A stretch of 64,000 nucleotides of DNA, from positions 73,863,683 to 73,927,682 of the forward strand of contig NC_090729.1 in NCBI RefSeq assembly GCF_036898095.1, in the 5' to 3' direction. Source of the stretch: Palaemon carinicauda. Lineage: Eukaryota > Arthropoda > Malacostraca > Decapoda > Palaemonidae. The first letter of the stretch is position 1, and every line of letters starts with the position of its first letter. The translations under genes were made by a program, and so were the position numbers. The notes under the pieces are model-generated. The model did not search any database, was not told the DNA's origin, and worked only from the letters and a program-made list of their open reading frames with translations. Shown one piece after another: positions 10,263 to 21,544 of this stretch.

Positions 10263-10503
10263 TGAGGCTAGGGTGGCCAAGGAGTCCCCTATTCCTAGTG
10301 AAGATAGTACTCAGACTAGACTCTTTTGAAGAAAAAATCTCCCGTTAATCTTCTTTCTTTGTAGATCCCCGTAATCTTAGCGCAACTGAAAGTTTGTAGC
10401 TTCGTGGAAACAAATGTTTCAGGATGAAGAGGATCAGGAACATTTGACTCGGACCCTTTCATACTTAGGATTCCCCCGACCTTGAAAAGGGGAAACCTCG
10501 TGA

Positions 10504-11638
10504 CTAGGAATATAACTTATACCCTGTGAGAGGAATCAGATGAGTTTCATACCTTATTTCCATTAGCGAGTCCCGATGAAACTGGCTACAGACTAGGATA
10601 CCCAGATGGGAGGGAGAAAGAAACGAAGATAGATGGATGTCCTGCTTAAAACCTAGTGTAACACAGAATCCTAAACCAATGGCTACTATCCTCTGAAAGG
10701 GCGTAAGGTAGCTACAGCACCTGTTGACCTCCCACAATAGGCCCTATAGAAAAGGTGTCTAGAGACCTATGTGTCACATCGCTCAAATAGTGAGTAGTGA
10801 ATGTAGATTGGCGTTTCCCGACCCCAGCTCTTAAGACTTGGGAGACTGAGAAATTTCTCTTAAATGCCAGAGAGGCAGCCACTCCCATAACTTGATGGGC
10901 TTTGGGTTGTGCTGCCTCTGAGTCTACGTGAATGGCTCTCGCAATAACTTTCTTGAGCCAGAAAGAGATGGTGTTGCGAGAGATTCTTTTCTTAACCTTG
11001 TTGGTACTGAGGAAGAGATGACGGAGGAGTGGTCTGAAAGGTCTGGTGCGCTTCAGGTATTTCCTTAGCGCCCTGACTGGGCACAGTAACAATGGTCTGT
11101 ATCCTGTGTTACCTTATTGAGGCTGGAAAATTGAAATTCTCGAAACCTCTCATCGGCCGATGAAGGATTCTGAGTTTTGGCCACAAAGCCTGGCACGAAG
11201 TTGAGAGAGACTTCCCCCCATCCTCTAGAATGGGTGACGTCGTAAGACAGACCATGTAGTTCACTAACCCTTTTTGCCAAGGCCAGAGCTACTAGGAGAC
11301 GGTCTTAAGGGTCAGAAAGTAGTCAGAGGCCCTATTTAAGGGCTCATAAGGTGGACCCTTCAAGGAACGTAAGACCAGGGACACGTCCCAAGGTGGGGTC
11401 TAATCTCAACTGAGGTGCAACATCTCTCAAAACCTTGAATCAACAAGGGAATATCTTCTGAGGAGGAAAGGTCAACCCCTCTCAGTCTACAGATGAGGCT
11501 CCAGGCTGAACGATAGCCCTTAATTGCCGAGACAGAGAGGAGCTTTTCCTCCCTGAGGTGCAAAAGGAAGTCTGCCACTAAAGGAAGAGAGGGATCGTGT
11601 GGAGACACGCCTCGATCTCTACACCAAGCTGCAAACAC
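10504..11638 (-). pseudogene. tyrosine recombinase of B
   Basis: Pieces in shifted frames. 11360-11638 is the N-terminal core-binding part (WCRDRGVSP, LREEKLLSVSAIKGYRSAW). 11065-11280 has Arg I (AKRVSELHGLSYDVTHSRGW). 10712-11092 has CPVRALRKYLKRTRPF, NTISFWLKKVI, and the C-terminal FTTHYLSDVTHR with the nucleophilic Tyr. The HxxR box reads HQVM, so the second catalytic Arg is replaced. Frame breaks lie near 11080 and 11300. In an active element this enzyme would integrate the circular DNA. Confidence 0.8.
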
Positions 11639-12560
11639 TCTCCATCTTGCTTGGTAGAAGTTTGCCTGGATATGTGCTCAGCCACCTTCTATGAAAAGCC
11701 TCTGCATCTGAAGAGTGACTGGACAGCCTCCAGGCATGGAGCTTTAGAAAGGGAATTCTCCTGTGGGGGACACCACCGTGTGGCTGCGTCAGCAGAAGGG
11801 GTTCTGGAGGAAGAAACCTTGGAACCTGAACCAGCAGGGAAAGAAGGTCTGCATACCATTCTCTGCTTGGCCATGCCAGAGCTATTAGAGTTAGCTTGCA
11901 GTTCCGGGAGGTCCTGAGTTTGTTGATCACCCTTCTGAGCAAGCAAAAGGGTGGAAAGGCATATGCGTCCAGGTTGTCCCAATACTGTTGAAGGGCGTCC
12001 TGGATCGCTGCCTGATGATCTGGAACTGGGGACCCATAGCGGGGAAGTTTTGCATTCAGAGAAGTGGCGAACAGGTCTATTATGGGGAAACCCCACAATG
12101 GTATTACTGCCTTTGCTACTCGAGGATCCAAACACCATTCGCCATTCAACACTTGGTGATGCCTGGTTAGTCGAACTGCCACGATGTTTCTCCGACCCGG
12201 AATAAACCTGGCTGTGAGAGAAATGTTGTGACCTTCTGCCCACTGGCAAATCTGTACCGCTAGCAGACAAAGGTCTCTTGCCAGAGTACTCCCTTTGTTG
12301 ATGTACGAGACGGCTGTGGAGTTGTCGCTCATCAGCACCACCTCTCGTCCTTGTAGATCTTCTACAAAGTATTTTAGGCTTTTCCAGGCTGCTAACAATT
12401 CCAGGTGATTTATATGGAGAGTTTGTTCTATCGGAGACCAGACTCCTGATGCTAACTTCGGGCCTAGGTGGGAACCCCAGCTCGTAGCTATGTGTCCGAA
12501 AAGAGTTTTAACCTTGGATTGGGGCTTTGAAGGGGAATCCCCGTTTGGGTATTCTCTCTG
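11619..12560 (-). pseudogene. RNase H and linker of B
   Basis: The minus frame contains SGVWSPIEQTLHINHLELLA, LMSDNSTAVSYINKG and then a domain-end motif degraded from the usual ADxLSR to VRLTRH. It continues with the linker DLFATSLNAKLPRYGSPVPD, the YAFPPF motif, and LIALAWPSREWY, shared by DIRS elements between RNase H and YR. The frame stays open to 11619 and overlaps the YR start in another frame. Confidence 0.8.
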
Positions 12561-13582
12561 GTTGACCACCACTGAAGATCTTGTATCACCAGAGCTGGAA
12601 CCTCCACTGGCAAGAATGGAGAATTGATCTTTTGGGACCAATGGGTCTTCAGATGCCACTGGAGACTTCTCATTCTTGATCTTCCACATGGAACTAGTTT
12701 TTCCAGGGAGGAAAGATGGCCCAGAAGACTTTGCCACCACTTGGCTGGAGAAGGCAGTGGAGACAAGAGTTGGGCAATGGATTGTTCCAGTCTCAGAAGT
12801 CTGTCCTCCGAAGGGAACACCCTCCCTACCTGGGTGTTGATGGACATACCCAGATAGTTCATGACTTGGGTTGGAATCAAACAAGACTTCTCTACATTTA
12901 CATGGATCCCCAGATCCTTGCAAAGGTCGAGAAGCCTTCTCAGGTGATCCAAAGCTTGTTCCCTAGACGAGGCCAGGAGTAGCCAATCATCTAGATACCT
13001 TAGCAGTCGTATCCCATGCTTGTGTGCCCACGAGGAAACGAGTTCAAAAACCCTTACAAACACCTGTGGGGTGGTCGAGAGGCTGAAGCATAGGACTTTG
13101 AACTCAAAGCTTCGACCCTGAACCAGAAAGCGCAGGAATTTCCGAGATGAGCGATGGATCGGTACTTGGAAATATGCGTCTTTAAGTCCACAGATGCCAT
13201 AAAGTCTCCTGGACGCATCGCTTGGATTACGGAGGCTGCTGTCTCCATTTTGAATGGAGTCTGCTTCACAAACTGATTCAAAGTAGAGAGATCGATTACT
13301 AGTCTCCAAACCCCCGAGGGTTTCTCTACCAGAGAGAGGCGACCGAAAAACCCAAGGGAGGTATTGGGGACTTGTTGGACAGTGCCCTTTAGAAGCATGC
13401 TCTGGATCTCGTAAGCTAGGGATTGCTGTTTCCCCAGATTCTGAGGGACCTGGGAGGACGAGATCGGAGGAGAGCCAATGAAGGGGATGCGGTACCCCTA
13501 ACAAAGCACCTTGATGGTCCATTGCATGGCCCCCATAGCTTTCCACCTCCTCCAACTCCCCTGCAAGCAACCCCCTACGCAC
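12488..13582 (-). pseudogene. reverse transcriptase of B
   Basis: The N-terminal fingers are readable at 13054-13398 (FGRLSLVEKPSGVWRLVIDL). After a shift near 13190 the main frame shows LKDAYFQVPIH, VLCFSLSTTPQVF, YLDDWLLLAS, and LGIHVNVEKSCL, with the connection segment to about 12500. YLDDW is the catalytic YxDD box. One frameshift separates the fingers from the palm. Confidence 0.85.
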
Positions 13583-13603
13583 TGGAAGGGGGGAGCCGAG
13601 ACC

Positions 13604-15184
13604 CTATTTCTGCCTAGGGTTCCTCCCTCTACCTTTAGCCGACTTTTTTCTGCCCAGAGGTTTGGATACAAAAGAGGGGCAGCTGACGCTCTTGGCTGGG
13701 AGTGGAGCCGCGGTTGTGATCTTAGGTTGTGGAGTTGGATGCTGTTGCATTGTGCAAAAGGAGGCAGCCTTTTGCGTTGCGGTGTCCTGCGTCTCTTTCC
13801 TACAAGTATCTAAGGTAGAGGAAACTGCTTGTTTAGAAAAGAGGAGAGGTTGTAAAAGGTCCAAGTTTCTCAAATCTGATCTCTCGGCCTTACCGATGCT
13901 CCTATGAAGTCTGGAAACTATTGAATCCCTCCTCTTGAGGACCAAATTGCCCCACATGGTTGCTGTTGTAGCAGTTAGAAAGTCCATTGTCTTGGCCCCA
14001 GGAGATAGGACTTCCTGTAGGGACTGCATGGAGTTTTGGTTTGACAGGTCCTAGTGACTCGCTAGGTAGCAAACTGTACCAGACCACGTGTCAAACCAAG
14101 ATAAAGCCTCCAGAAGGGACACTGAAGCCGCTTCCATTGCTGAGGCTTCTGTGGTTGTGAAAGAGACTGGAAGAGAAGTGTCTCTCTCCGAGGAGCAGCC
14201 AGGTGTGAGCCTCGTCGTGAGGGTATCCAGGGTCAGAGAAGGGTTGGTGTCTCTGACCTTGAAAAACCACTTTTGCCTTGTAAACGGGAATTGTAAAAGT
14301 TTATGGGATTTCTGAGACTTCAAGGAACCCATTTCTCCCGAGACCACCTGCGAGACCTTCCTCAGACAGCCTGCAGTGTGAACAGACCAGGGAAGTTCAA
14401 TTCTGGCCTTAGGGTTCGGTGGAGGACGACATAGTCTGTCTAAAGCTGGAGCATCAGTATGTTGAGGAGACAGATATAGATCACCGAGGCCTGAGATATT
14501 ACACATAGTTCTTGGAGCCCTCAAATAGGAGGACTCTAAGTCCTCTTCCAAGGAATCCTCAGGCTGCGCTAATTCCTCACGAGTTATTACAGGAGGAAGA
14601 GCGATAGAAGTCAGAGTGTCTGAGGGTAACGGAAAAGGAGACCATATTGCCATTGTTACAGGGGAAGGCTGAGTGCTGGATAATGGCGCCGTGAGCACCT
14701 GACCATACGTGGAAGTCGACTGTCTAGGAGACGCTGATCGAATTATCGGTACTGTCTTAGTAAGATTCGTAGAGATTCCTCTCTTTGAAGGGTCCGAAGA
14801 ACAAGGTGGAAGAGGTTGAATTGATCGGTGATCTGGCCTTTTCCCTCTGCTCTCAACAGAAGAGAAGAAGGGTTGAATCCCTGCATCTTCTTCTGAGATT
14901 CTCGTGAGGCTCGTATTCTGTAACTCTTTAGGGAGCAAGGAAACCGGAGTTGTCATGTCTGAAACACGAGGGCAAGGTGATTGAACATGCGAGAGTATGA
15001 ACGGAGACTTGCGCGATCTGATGACACGTAGCGAAGGTAAGGAGAAGTGTTCTTTATCCCTTTCCTAGAGCGATCGGAGATCCTCAAACTAATATTTGAA
15101 GGAGAGGGATCGAGGTCAAGTCGTGCTTTGCCCTTGGCCGCGCTCCTGGTGCGATTAGATGAAAAACTGTGGGAAGAGCTTCTC
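13604..15184 (-). pseudogene. C-terminal part of B gag
   Basis: Ser/Pro/Thr-rich frames at 14051-15184 and 13604-14029 (tail KPLGRKKSAKGRGRNPRQK), separated by a shift near 14030. The upstream frame is exactly continuous with the RS-rich part (16310-16980) if the piggyBac-like insertion and one TTAA copy are ignored. Gag identity is inferred from position before RT and the basic tail. Confidence 0.65.
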
Positions 15185-15504
15185 TTAACCTGTTAAGCGT
15201 CCCCCCTGGACCAGGTTGCCGCTAACGTACCGTCACGCTTTTTTTGCCCTGAGCGGTCATTTCACTAATGATAATTTTTCAAAGTTAACATCATTTCTTT
15301 ATGCTTATAATTCGTATTTATAGTTAAAAGTAGGGATATTAATTAAATGGTGGAGTAAAAAAAAACAATAAATACTACTATTATTTCATTTCAAATGGCT
15401 ACATAATACTGAATATTCTAATGGGTTCTTTTTATCTTCAATCGTAAATCTTACGCCTGGATAAGCAACAAAAGCAAAGGGACAAGTCTCCCCCTCTCCC
15501 CCCC

Positions 15505-15576
15505 CTCTCTCTCTCTCTCCATATCGTTTCCTGTATAGTTTTCAAATATGTTCGTCATACATTTGTACATTATTTA

Positions 15577-15633
<57 letters not shown>

Positions 15634-15692
15634 CATTTCCTGTATAGTTTTCAAATATGTTCGTCATACATTTGTACATTATTTATCCACTT

Positions 15693-15766
<74 letters not shown>
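15505..15766. repeat. (CT)n arrays with a duplicated spacer inside the piggyBac-like element
   Basis: Three (CT)n tracts (about 15505-15518, 15581-15628 and 15694-15764). The spacer beginning CATATCGTTTCCTGTATAG is present twice, about 110 bp apart, so a unit of spacer plus CT tract was duplicated. Confidence 0.85.
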
Positions 15767-15767
<1 letters not shown>

Positions 15768-15778
15768 CGTTTCCTTTC

Positions 15779-16108
15779 CTATATAGTTTTGTGAAATATA
15801 ATTGTCCAGTCATTCGGTAATGAAAAGTCATTTTCACTTTCGGCATCGAAAGAAAACTTTGTTTCTTCAATATACTCATCACTGGAGGATTCAGAACTAG
15901 TGCACTCATTATCAAACAGGTTATCATTATCAAATTCCTCAACAAGAATATCATTTATTTCATCTAAAGAAATAACCTTCCTCTTTAGACCGTTCATTGC
16001 AAAAGGAACTACAAAGAACCTTTTCCGCATGAACGCGCGAAGCGCGCTGAGAGGAAACCAGTTTTCTAACATCAAGCTACCTTCAGAAAAATAGTTGCCA
16101 GACATCAT
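15779..16108 (-). pseudogene. piggyBac transposase N-terminal fragment
   Basis: A 109-codon frame containing ISLDEINDILVEEFDNDN and then ESSSDEYIEE. The acidic, Ser-rich stretch following an EIxxILxE motif resembles the disordered N-terminus of piggyBac transposases. The DDD catalytic core is absent. The identification is strengthened by the TTAA-flanked termini. Confidence 0.55.
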
Positions 16109-16309
16109 ATAAGTTTCTATTTACAGCCCCCATATGCTGGAAGTATTGCCAAGTGATGATCCTATACTTACTATACGAGTAAACGTAATATCACGAGACT
16201 GACGGTTTGAAAAAGGCAATTAAAGTCATGAACGGAATATGCAGTTGAAGGCGGTACCGAGTAGATCGTGGTGAACGGTTTATCACGTGGGTGACGCTTA
16301 ACAGGTTAA

Positions 16310-16980
16310 GGGAGAGCTTATTACGCTTTGGAGAGCTTTCTTGTGACGAAGAGCGAGAACGTAACGTAGCGCTCTTTTTCTTGATACGCCTAGAGCGCTT
16401 AGATGATCTCTTGCCAGAGAAAAACGATAGCGAGGCAGAACGATGACGAGAGGAAGCGCTTTTCTTAAGTTTGTGACGAGAGCTCTTATAGTCTCGCGGC
16501 GAGACATCTTGTGAAGAGACAGAAGGCGAGGAAGACCGAGCACGATGATGTCTCTTCCTATGTCGCCTGTCTCTCCGGCGAGAACATCTGGGCGAAGGAG
16601 AGCGAGCTCTCCTTTTCCTCTTCTCTCTCTCCTTCCTAGCCTCCGAAGGCGGCGAGGACGATGACGAGGAGGAGGAGTAGGTACTGCGATGTTTGCACTT
16701 ACGACGTTGTGATTTTGTTGAAGCACAAACGGAGTGCGAAGTAGGCGCCACAGGAGCTGAAGTTACAATATCCACTAAAACTTCAGCGGGCGCCAACTGA
16801 GTTGACGGGAGGTAGGCGAGGTCCGGAAGTCCCGAGGGTTCCAAAACAGAAGGGACCTGAGGCAATATCTTGCCCGCGAGGAACTGGTTCCAAACTTCCT
16901 CCGAAGAAGAACCAGTAAGTCCAAGGGCAAGCTATACCGCTCGTACATGATCTGGAATGGAAGCAGTAACAGAGTCATTC
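16310..16980 (-). pseudogene. RS-rich part of B gag
   Basis: The minus frame reads a region dominated by Ser-Arg, Arg-Arg and Lys-Arg dipeptides (SPSPRCSRRRDRRHRKRHHR, SSRHRSASLSFFSGKRSSKR and similar), like an SR-protein domain. It follows the Cys-rich segment at 17121-17398 and is broken by the piggyBac-like insertion at 16306. Such basic RS regions could bind RNA or be phosphorylated, but that is inference. Confidence 0.65.
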
Positions 16981-17120
16981 ACGGTGGCAGAAAATATTGC
17001 CACACTGAGGGAGGCAACGTGATCCGCCTGACCAAGAGGAATGGGGGTTAAATCAATGGTGTCACTCTTTCTCGACTTCCCCCCAAAGAAGGGAGGCAAG
17101 GAAGAGTCTGAAGGGAGAGA

Positions 17121-17398
17121 TCAAGATGCCGAAGAAGAGGCCCGAGACTCCTTACCTTTCGACGGCGAACCTTGAGATAACGAGTCCCTCTTGGATTTCT
17201 TCTTCTTCCTCTTCTCAAACTTCTCCCACTGAGAGGGCAACCACTCTCTACATACTTGGCAGGGGGAGCCTTCAGAACACCTATGACCTCTGCATATAGG
17301 GTATAGGGAATGAGGATCCACCTCCAGCGGTGACACACATGTGCCACAGGATTTCGGGGGAACCCCGGGACACTTCCTCATACTAGAGGACATCACAT
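17121..17398 (-). CDS. Cys/His-rich N-terminus of B gag
   Basis: The frame includes KCPGVPPKSCGTCVSP, HSLYPICRGHRCSE and CQVCREWLPSQW, then a Lys/Arg-rich tail. The spacing of Cys and His resembles C gag (CVSCRTRL, HSFCVKCRGKFC). The first Met in this frame is about 17394, just inside a pyrimidine tract ending TTTGTTAG (17399-17422) that looks like a splice acceptor. The zinc-binding role is inferred. Confidence 0.6.
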
Positions 17399-17509
17399 CT
17401 AACAAAGAAAAAAGAAACAGAATTAATCAAAAACACAATAAAGAAAGGCTAATCTGCCAGCCAAACAAAAGCAGGAGCAGCGGTGTTACCACTGCAACGG
17501 CTAAAATTT

Positions 17510-17682
17510 GATTGGAGGTAAACAGTAGCTACCGACCGGCGGTCCCCCAACGCTAACAGGTGGATAACTACCGGCCCGGTCGTTAATGACCTTGTTAAGG
17601 TTTTTCTGCCGTATTTTCCAGCTCGCGCTAGAATATCTCCTAAAGTAAAGAATGAGGGTTTGTATCAAGTGTAGGAACAAAT
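17510..17682. repeat. right (5') ITR of B
   Basis: Inverted copy of 9910-10110, ending GTATCAAGTGTAGGAACAAA as predicted by the B ICR. It abuts the resumed ICR of G. Confidence 0.85.
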
Positions 17683-18224
17683 ACAAATTATCTTTAAAAT
17701 TTATCATTTATTCCTACACGAATACAAACCACACTTCTTTACTATAGGAGACTTATCCTTAGGATGGAAGAAGACCAACTGGCTATAAACTTAACCAGGG
17801 AATTTGGACTTAGCACTTGTGCTTAAGTCCTGATCCCTATACCTTGTAAGTCATAAGTGAAGAAACAAATGGACAATATGGCCCGTGTAATCTAAGGTAT
17901 CTTGAGCTGTAACCCAAGTGTTGAAGCATAGGCTGTGTCTAAGATGAAAAAGGTTTATTTTGTTACATCACATTTCCCCTTACAATGAATGTCAAAAAGA
18001 GACCTGAAATGGTTGCACACCTGAAGTTGAAAGCAAAATTAGCTTAGTTATCTCTAGATCAAGTTGAGCTGGTGAGGTTTCTTAAGCTGTACCCTAAGAG
18101 ACAGGAAAGGTTAAAAGGAAAAGGAGGCATGTCACTCTTCAGAGTCACCCCAGATTTACCCGTAGCCTTTAGCCATTGATCTACAGATACTGATTCTGTT
18201 AAGGAACCCAAGAAGCTGTATCAC

Positions 18225-18435
18225 TTGCTGAGCAGTAACAACAGGATCCAGAATAAATGTAACCATGGTCTTATGGGTCACATCCAACAGGTAATAGGTT
18301 GTGAAGGTGGTGTCTCTTCAAAACCCCTGCCCTGAGAACCTGCATCACAGAAAAGTTTCTTATGAAAGCTAAAGAGGCAGCAAGACCTCTGACATCGTGC
18401 ACTTTCACTTGGGGCATTGATGGTCAGGTTGGAAA
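18225..18435 (-). pseudogene. tyrosine recombinase C-terminal remnant of G
   Basis: Aligns by eye with the YR 3' regions of E and F: GGGTCACATCC, GGTAATAGGTTGTGAAGGTG, CCTGCATCACAGAAAAGTTT, AAAGCTAAAGAGGCAGCAAG. On the minus strand these encode the Tyr-containing C-terminus. It is damaged and truncated at about 18435, where the Copia-like gag sequence begins. Confidence 0.65.
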
Positions 18436-18459
18436 GATCAGGTAGAGGATTTGTTGGTA

Positions 18460-19062
18460 GTATGTGGGGATGATGGTAAATATCCAGGTATAGAAATTCG
18501 ATAAAGTTTGAAAGGAAAGGCTTTAGAAGTGACAGAAGAGATAGATAGAGAAAAACTGAAAGGTAAAGATGGTTCAAAGGTAATATTAAGGAAATTAGAT
18601 GAGGTATATCTAAAGGATACAATAATGGATAACTATGGGAAAATGAAGTATTACTTTAAAATAGAGAGAGAATCTAGTGAAAAGATGAGATTTCATAATT
18701 AGGTATGAGACCGCAGCTTTGCAATGCAGTAAGGCTATAGAAAAACGTTTGTTTCAAGGAGAGGCTAAATGTTTTCATCTTTTGAAACAGGCAAATCTCA
18801 CCGTGAATCAAAAACAGATGGTGTTGGCTGCATGTCGGCAAAGTAAACTAGAGTATAATTCTGTGTTCAAGATATTGAAAAGAATAATTGATGGATAAGG
18901 GAACAAGGAAGAGGATGATTAGTGAGGATCTGAAAACATGAATATGGGTAGAGGTTGAGCGGGATACAGGAATATGGGTAAAACTAGGTGGATAAGAGGG
19001 AGAGGTGGAAAAAATCCAATAAATAGAGAAGGGAAAGTAATGTTGTTTGCTATATGTAGTTC
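18460..19062 (+). pseudogene. gag fragment of Copia-like element
   Basis: Broken plus-strand frames. Fragments near GDDGKYPGIEI, then KGKALEVTEEIDREKLKGKD, DEVYLKDTIMDNYGKMKYYF and KIERESSEKMRF resemble the gag of invertebrate retroelements (a helical, capsid-like UBN2-type region). A Gly/Arg stretch and CAICS-like residues near 19030 may be the start of a zinc knuckle (reads AICSSEW). Stops and shifts occur near 18500 and 18700. Confidence 0.55.
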
Positions 19063-19071
19063 AGAATGGTA

Positions 19072-19345
19072 TGAATATTTATTCATATTTAGGTATAGTT
19101 AGAATTGAATATGCACAAATATAAGCACAATCAATTTATTTCTATTTGAACACTATGTTGTATGGATATTTATTCATATTTAGGCATAGTTAGAATTGAA
19201 AATGCATAAATATAGGCATAATCAATTTATTTCTATTTGAACACGATGTTGTATGGATATTTATCCATATTTATAGCTAGTTAGAATTAAATATATGCAT
19301 AAATATAGGCATAGTTATGTTCATATATTTTTATTTGGACTTTCA
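19072..19345. repeat. three copies of a ~92-bp AT-rich tandem repeat
   Basis: Units start near 19072, 19165 and 19256 with GATATTTATTCATATTTAGG and contain AGTTAGAATTGAA and CAATTTATTTCTATTTGAAC. The third copy is more diverged. No coding potential. Confidence 0.8.
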
Positions 19346-19464
19346 AGAATAACTAATGAATATTACCAACGCAAATTCAAAGTGTCATTAAAGTAAGTAC
19401 AGTTTACTTTGTATTCATGTTAAATCCTTTCCTTTACAGCAAAAACAAGAGATTGGCCACCCGT

Positions 19465-20060
19465 GGTCTGAGTGATCTCTGTCTGTACCAGAGCTCCGGT
19501 AACAATCCCCGGTACAAAGGTCCGTCATAGTGACAACGTGAACACCAGAGGAAAACTAATATTAACCTCAATGCTGATGGCCTGTACGATATCCGGTTAA
19601 GCCGGAGATTCGATGAAAAGGATCGTAATAACGATATTGTGTTTATTCATGAAAAAGGGTTCATACCCTGATTCTGATCGTCTGATTGATCTCTGTTTGT
19701 AACGGAGAACTAGTGACAAAGGTCCGTCATCGTGAAAACGTGATCCTCAGCGGTACGATAACATTCTCTAATACTGAATGTTTGTGTTATCTCCAGTGAA
19801 GCCGGAGATTCGATGAAAAAGGGACCGTAATAATGAAACTGTGAAGTCTTCATCGGTATCACATTGTTAACTCCGGTTCTGGCCGTCTGCTTGATCTCTG
19901 TTTGTACCGGAGATCCGGTAGCAAAGGCCCGTCACCGTGATATCGTGACCGTTCCCGGTACGATAACATTAACCTCAATGAATGATTGTGTTATCTCCCG
20001 TGAAGCCGGCCGTAACGGTGTAATTATGATCAAACATGACAAAGGTTCGTGTGTAAAAGG
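19465..20060. repeat. three copies of a ~210-bp tandem repeat
   Basis: Units are marked by GATCTCTGTTTGTACCGGAG (starts near 19473, 19688 and 19893), GGTCCGTCATCGTGA, CGGTACGATAACATT, TGTGTTATCTCC and GTGAAGCCGGAGATTCGATG. The period is 205-215 bp. It has no meaningful ORF and is more GC-rich than its surroundings. Confidence 0.8.
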
Positions 20061-20110
20061 CTTCAGCCGGAGTCCGAGTGCCGGATTTCACCGTTGCACT
20101 CCAAAAATCT

Positions 20111-21417
20111 GCTCCTGAACGTTAACTAGTTCTCACCCAATGAGTATCCATATAGCGGAGCATAACTCAAGGCGGAGCTAAGCATAACTCACGGAGCTAA
20201 GGGTGTCGGTATAAAACGACCCCAATTAATGACTCATACACTAACGTACCTATTAATAGTGTTAGCTATATTAACAGTAACCACATCAATAAAAACGTTT
20301 ATAATATTAAACGTACTATCATCAACTCTGATACTAAGAGGAGGCCTGAATAACTCGTGATCGTATAAAAACGGAGAACGGGAAATTCACCTCTCTTACT
20401 CGAGCTAACAAAGAAAACGAGAGAAGGGATAACTCATATCTGTAGAACAGGGAACGAGCAGTCTCTGTTTTCGCTCTCAAGGTTACATAATAAAAAAAAA
20501 AAAAAAAAAAACTAACATCACACAATAAAACAAGAACATTAATAAAATTGATTGCTTTTCTTAGTAATAACCAAGAACGAAGAATAACGACAACGTAACA
20601 AATAAACATGGATATAGTCTAAATCGAAGCCTCTGAGGCGAGTACAAACTAACAGACTAAATCGCTAAACTTTAATTCGCTATTCTTTAAATCGCTATTC
20701 TTCGTAGGTCCAAATTGGACTTGCAAGCAAATAAATACCATAGTAAAAATTAATGATAACACTAAAAGGCCATAAAACGTAAGTGATATAACCTAGATGA
20801 CAGAGTACCAGATGGGCAAAATTAACTAGAATATTTACCGAAGCGAACATAACCCAAAATGGCTGCCGATACCTCGGCCGGACAATCGCTTCCAAAACTA
20901 AAAACCACCATATTGGAAACAGAACAAATGCCCGGTACTGTCAAAAGCTGCCAAAACAAACTATGGTACTTAACATTGGTAAGGGTGAAGTATCAACGTC
21001 AGTCATGTTGAATTAACGACAATCACTTCGAAAAACACTGGGCAAAAAACTTATCAACTTTGCGGTCAAGTCCAAAACAGAAGGATGACCTGGTGAGCGC
21101 GAGTGGTAGGTGTCGGTAGGGTATCCCAACTGTATTCTCTAGGGCCTGTCACGGCCCTCCCCCTTTGATGAAGGGATTATCTAAATGGGAGACAGCCTGT
21201 GAATAGTGTTTTACAAACGCCCTTTTTAGATATACGACACCAACAAGGTGCTCGCGCGAGGGTTGTAACCTCTGCATTCCATGCTTTTAATTTTCTCTGG
21301 TATATTTGGAAGATTTATATCAGAAAAAGTACAAAGAAGGACTTTTTCGCCGGGCGTCACAGGTCTCTCCCCAGAAATAGATTTTTCCTTCGTCAAAATC
21401 CCTTTATTCTAAGAACC
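20111..21417. other. unassigned sequence, no gene seen
   Basis: Mostly AT-rich with a poly(A)-like run at 20490-20510. There are short direct repeats of GGAGCTAAGCATAACTCA near 20165-20200. Short ORFs on both strands show no recognisable domain. It probably belongs to whatever split the Copia-like element. Confidence 0.4.
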
Positions 21418-21544
21418 ATTAGAATAAAGAAAAGCTATATGAAAACACGTTTAATGAAAATAAGACCGGTAATGTGGACAACAAAGCATAGATTTAAACA
21501 AGTTAGAGATGATGTAGAGGAGAAAATTTATGTATGAGAAATTC

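Larger units (their letters stand above)
15189..16305 (-). mobile_element. non-autonomous piggyBac-like transposon
   Basis: A 13-bp perfect terminal inverted repeat (CCTGTTAAGCGTC ... GACGCTTAACAGG) is flanked on both sides by TTAA (15185-15188 and 16306-16309), the invariant piggyBac target. Length is 1,117 bp. Inside are a decayed N-terminal transposase fragment and expanded (CT)n tracts. The insertion interrupts B gag. Confidence 0.9.
9910..17682 (-). mobile_element. DIRS copy B with complete terminal structure
   Basis: Left ITR 9910-10110, ICR 10145-10262, YR, RNase H, RT, gag and right ITR 17510-17682. Without the 1.1-kb piggyBac-like insertion it is about 6.7 kb. The ICR equals the complement of the left start (ACAAACTCT side) joined to the complement of the right end (GTTCCTACACTTGATA), which fixes both ends to a few bases. 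RT keeps YLDDW, but all pol domains carry frame breaks and the YR has lost its second Arg, so it is immobile on its own. Confidence 0.9.
9775..18435 (-). mobile_element. DIRS copy G, old and truncated, interrupted by B
   Basis: The left terminus (AATTTGTATTTTTCCTAAC, 9784-9802, then ACAAACCCAAG) and a short ITR lead to the first half of an ICR ending TTGTAGTTCGGAAAA at 9909. Element B follows. Immediately after B (17683) the ICR resumes with ACAAATTATC and then TTATTCCTACACGAATAC, CTTTACTATAGGAGACTTA. G then continues to a YR C-terminal remnant ending near 18435, where the match stops. The ICR halves fit together only if B is disregarded, which shows that B inserted into G. Confidence 0.7.
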
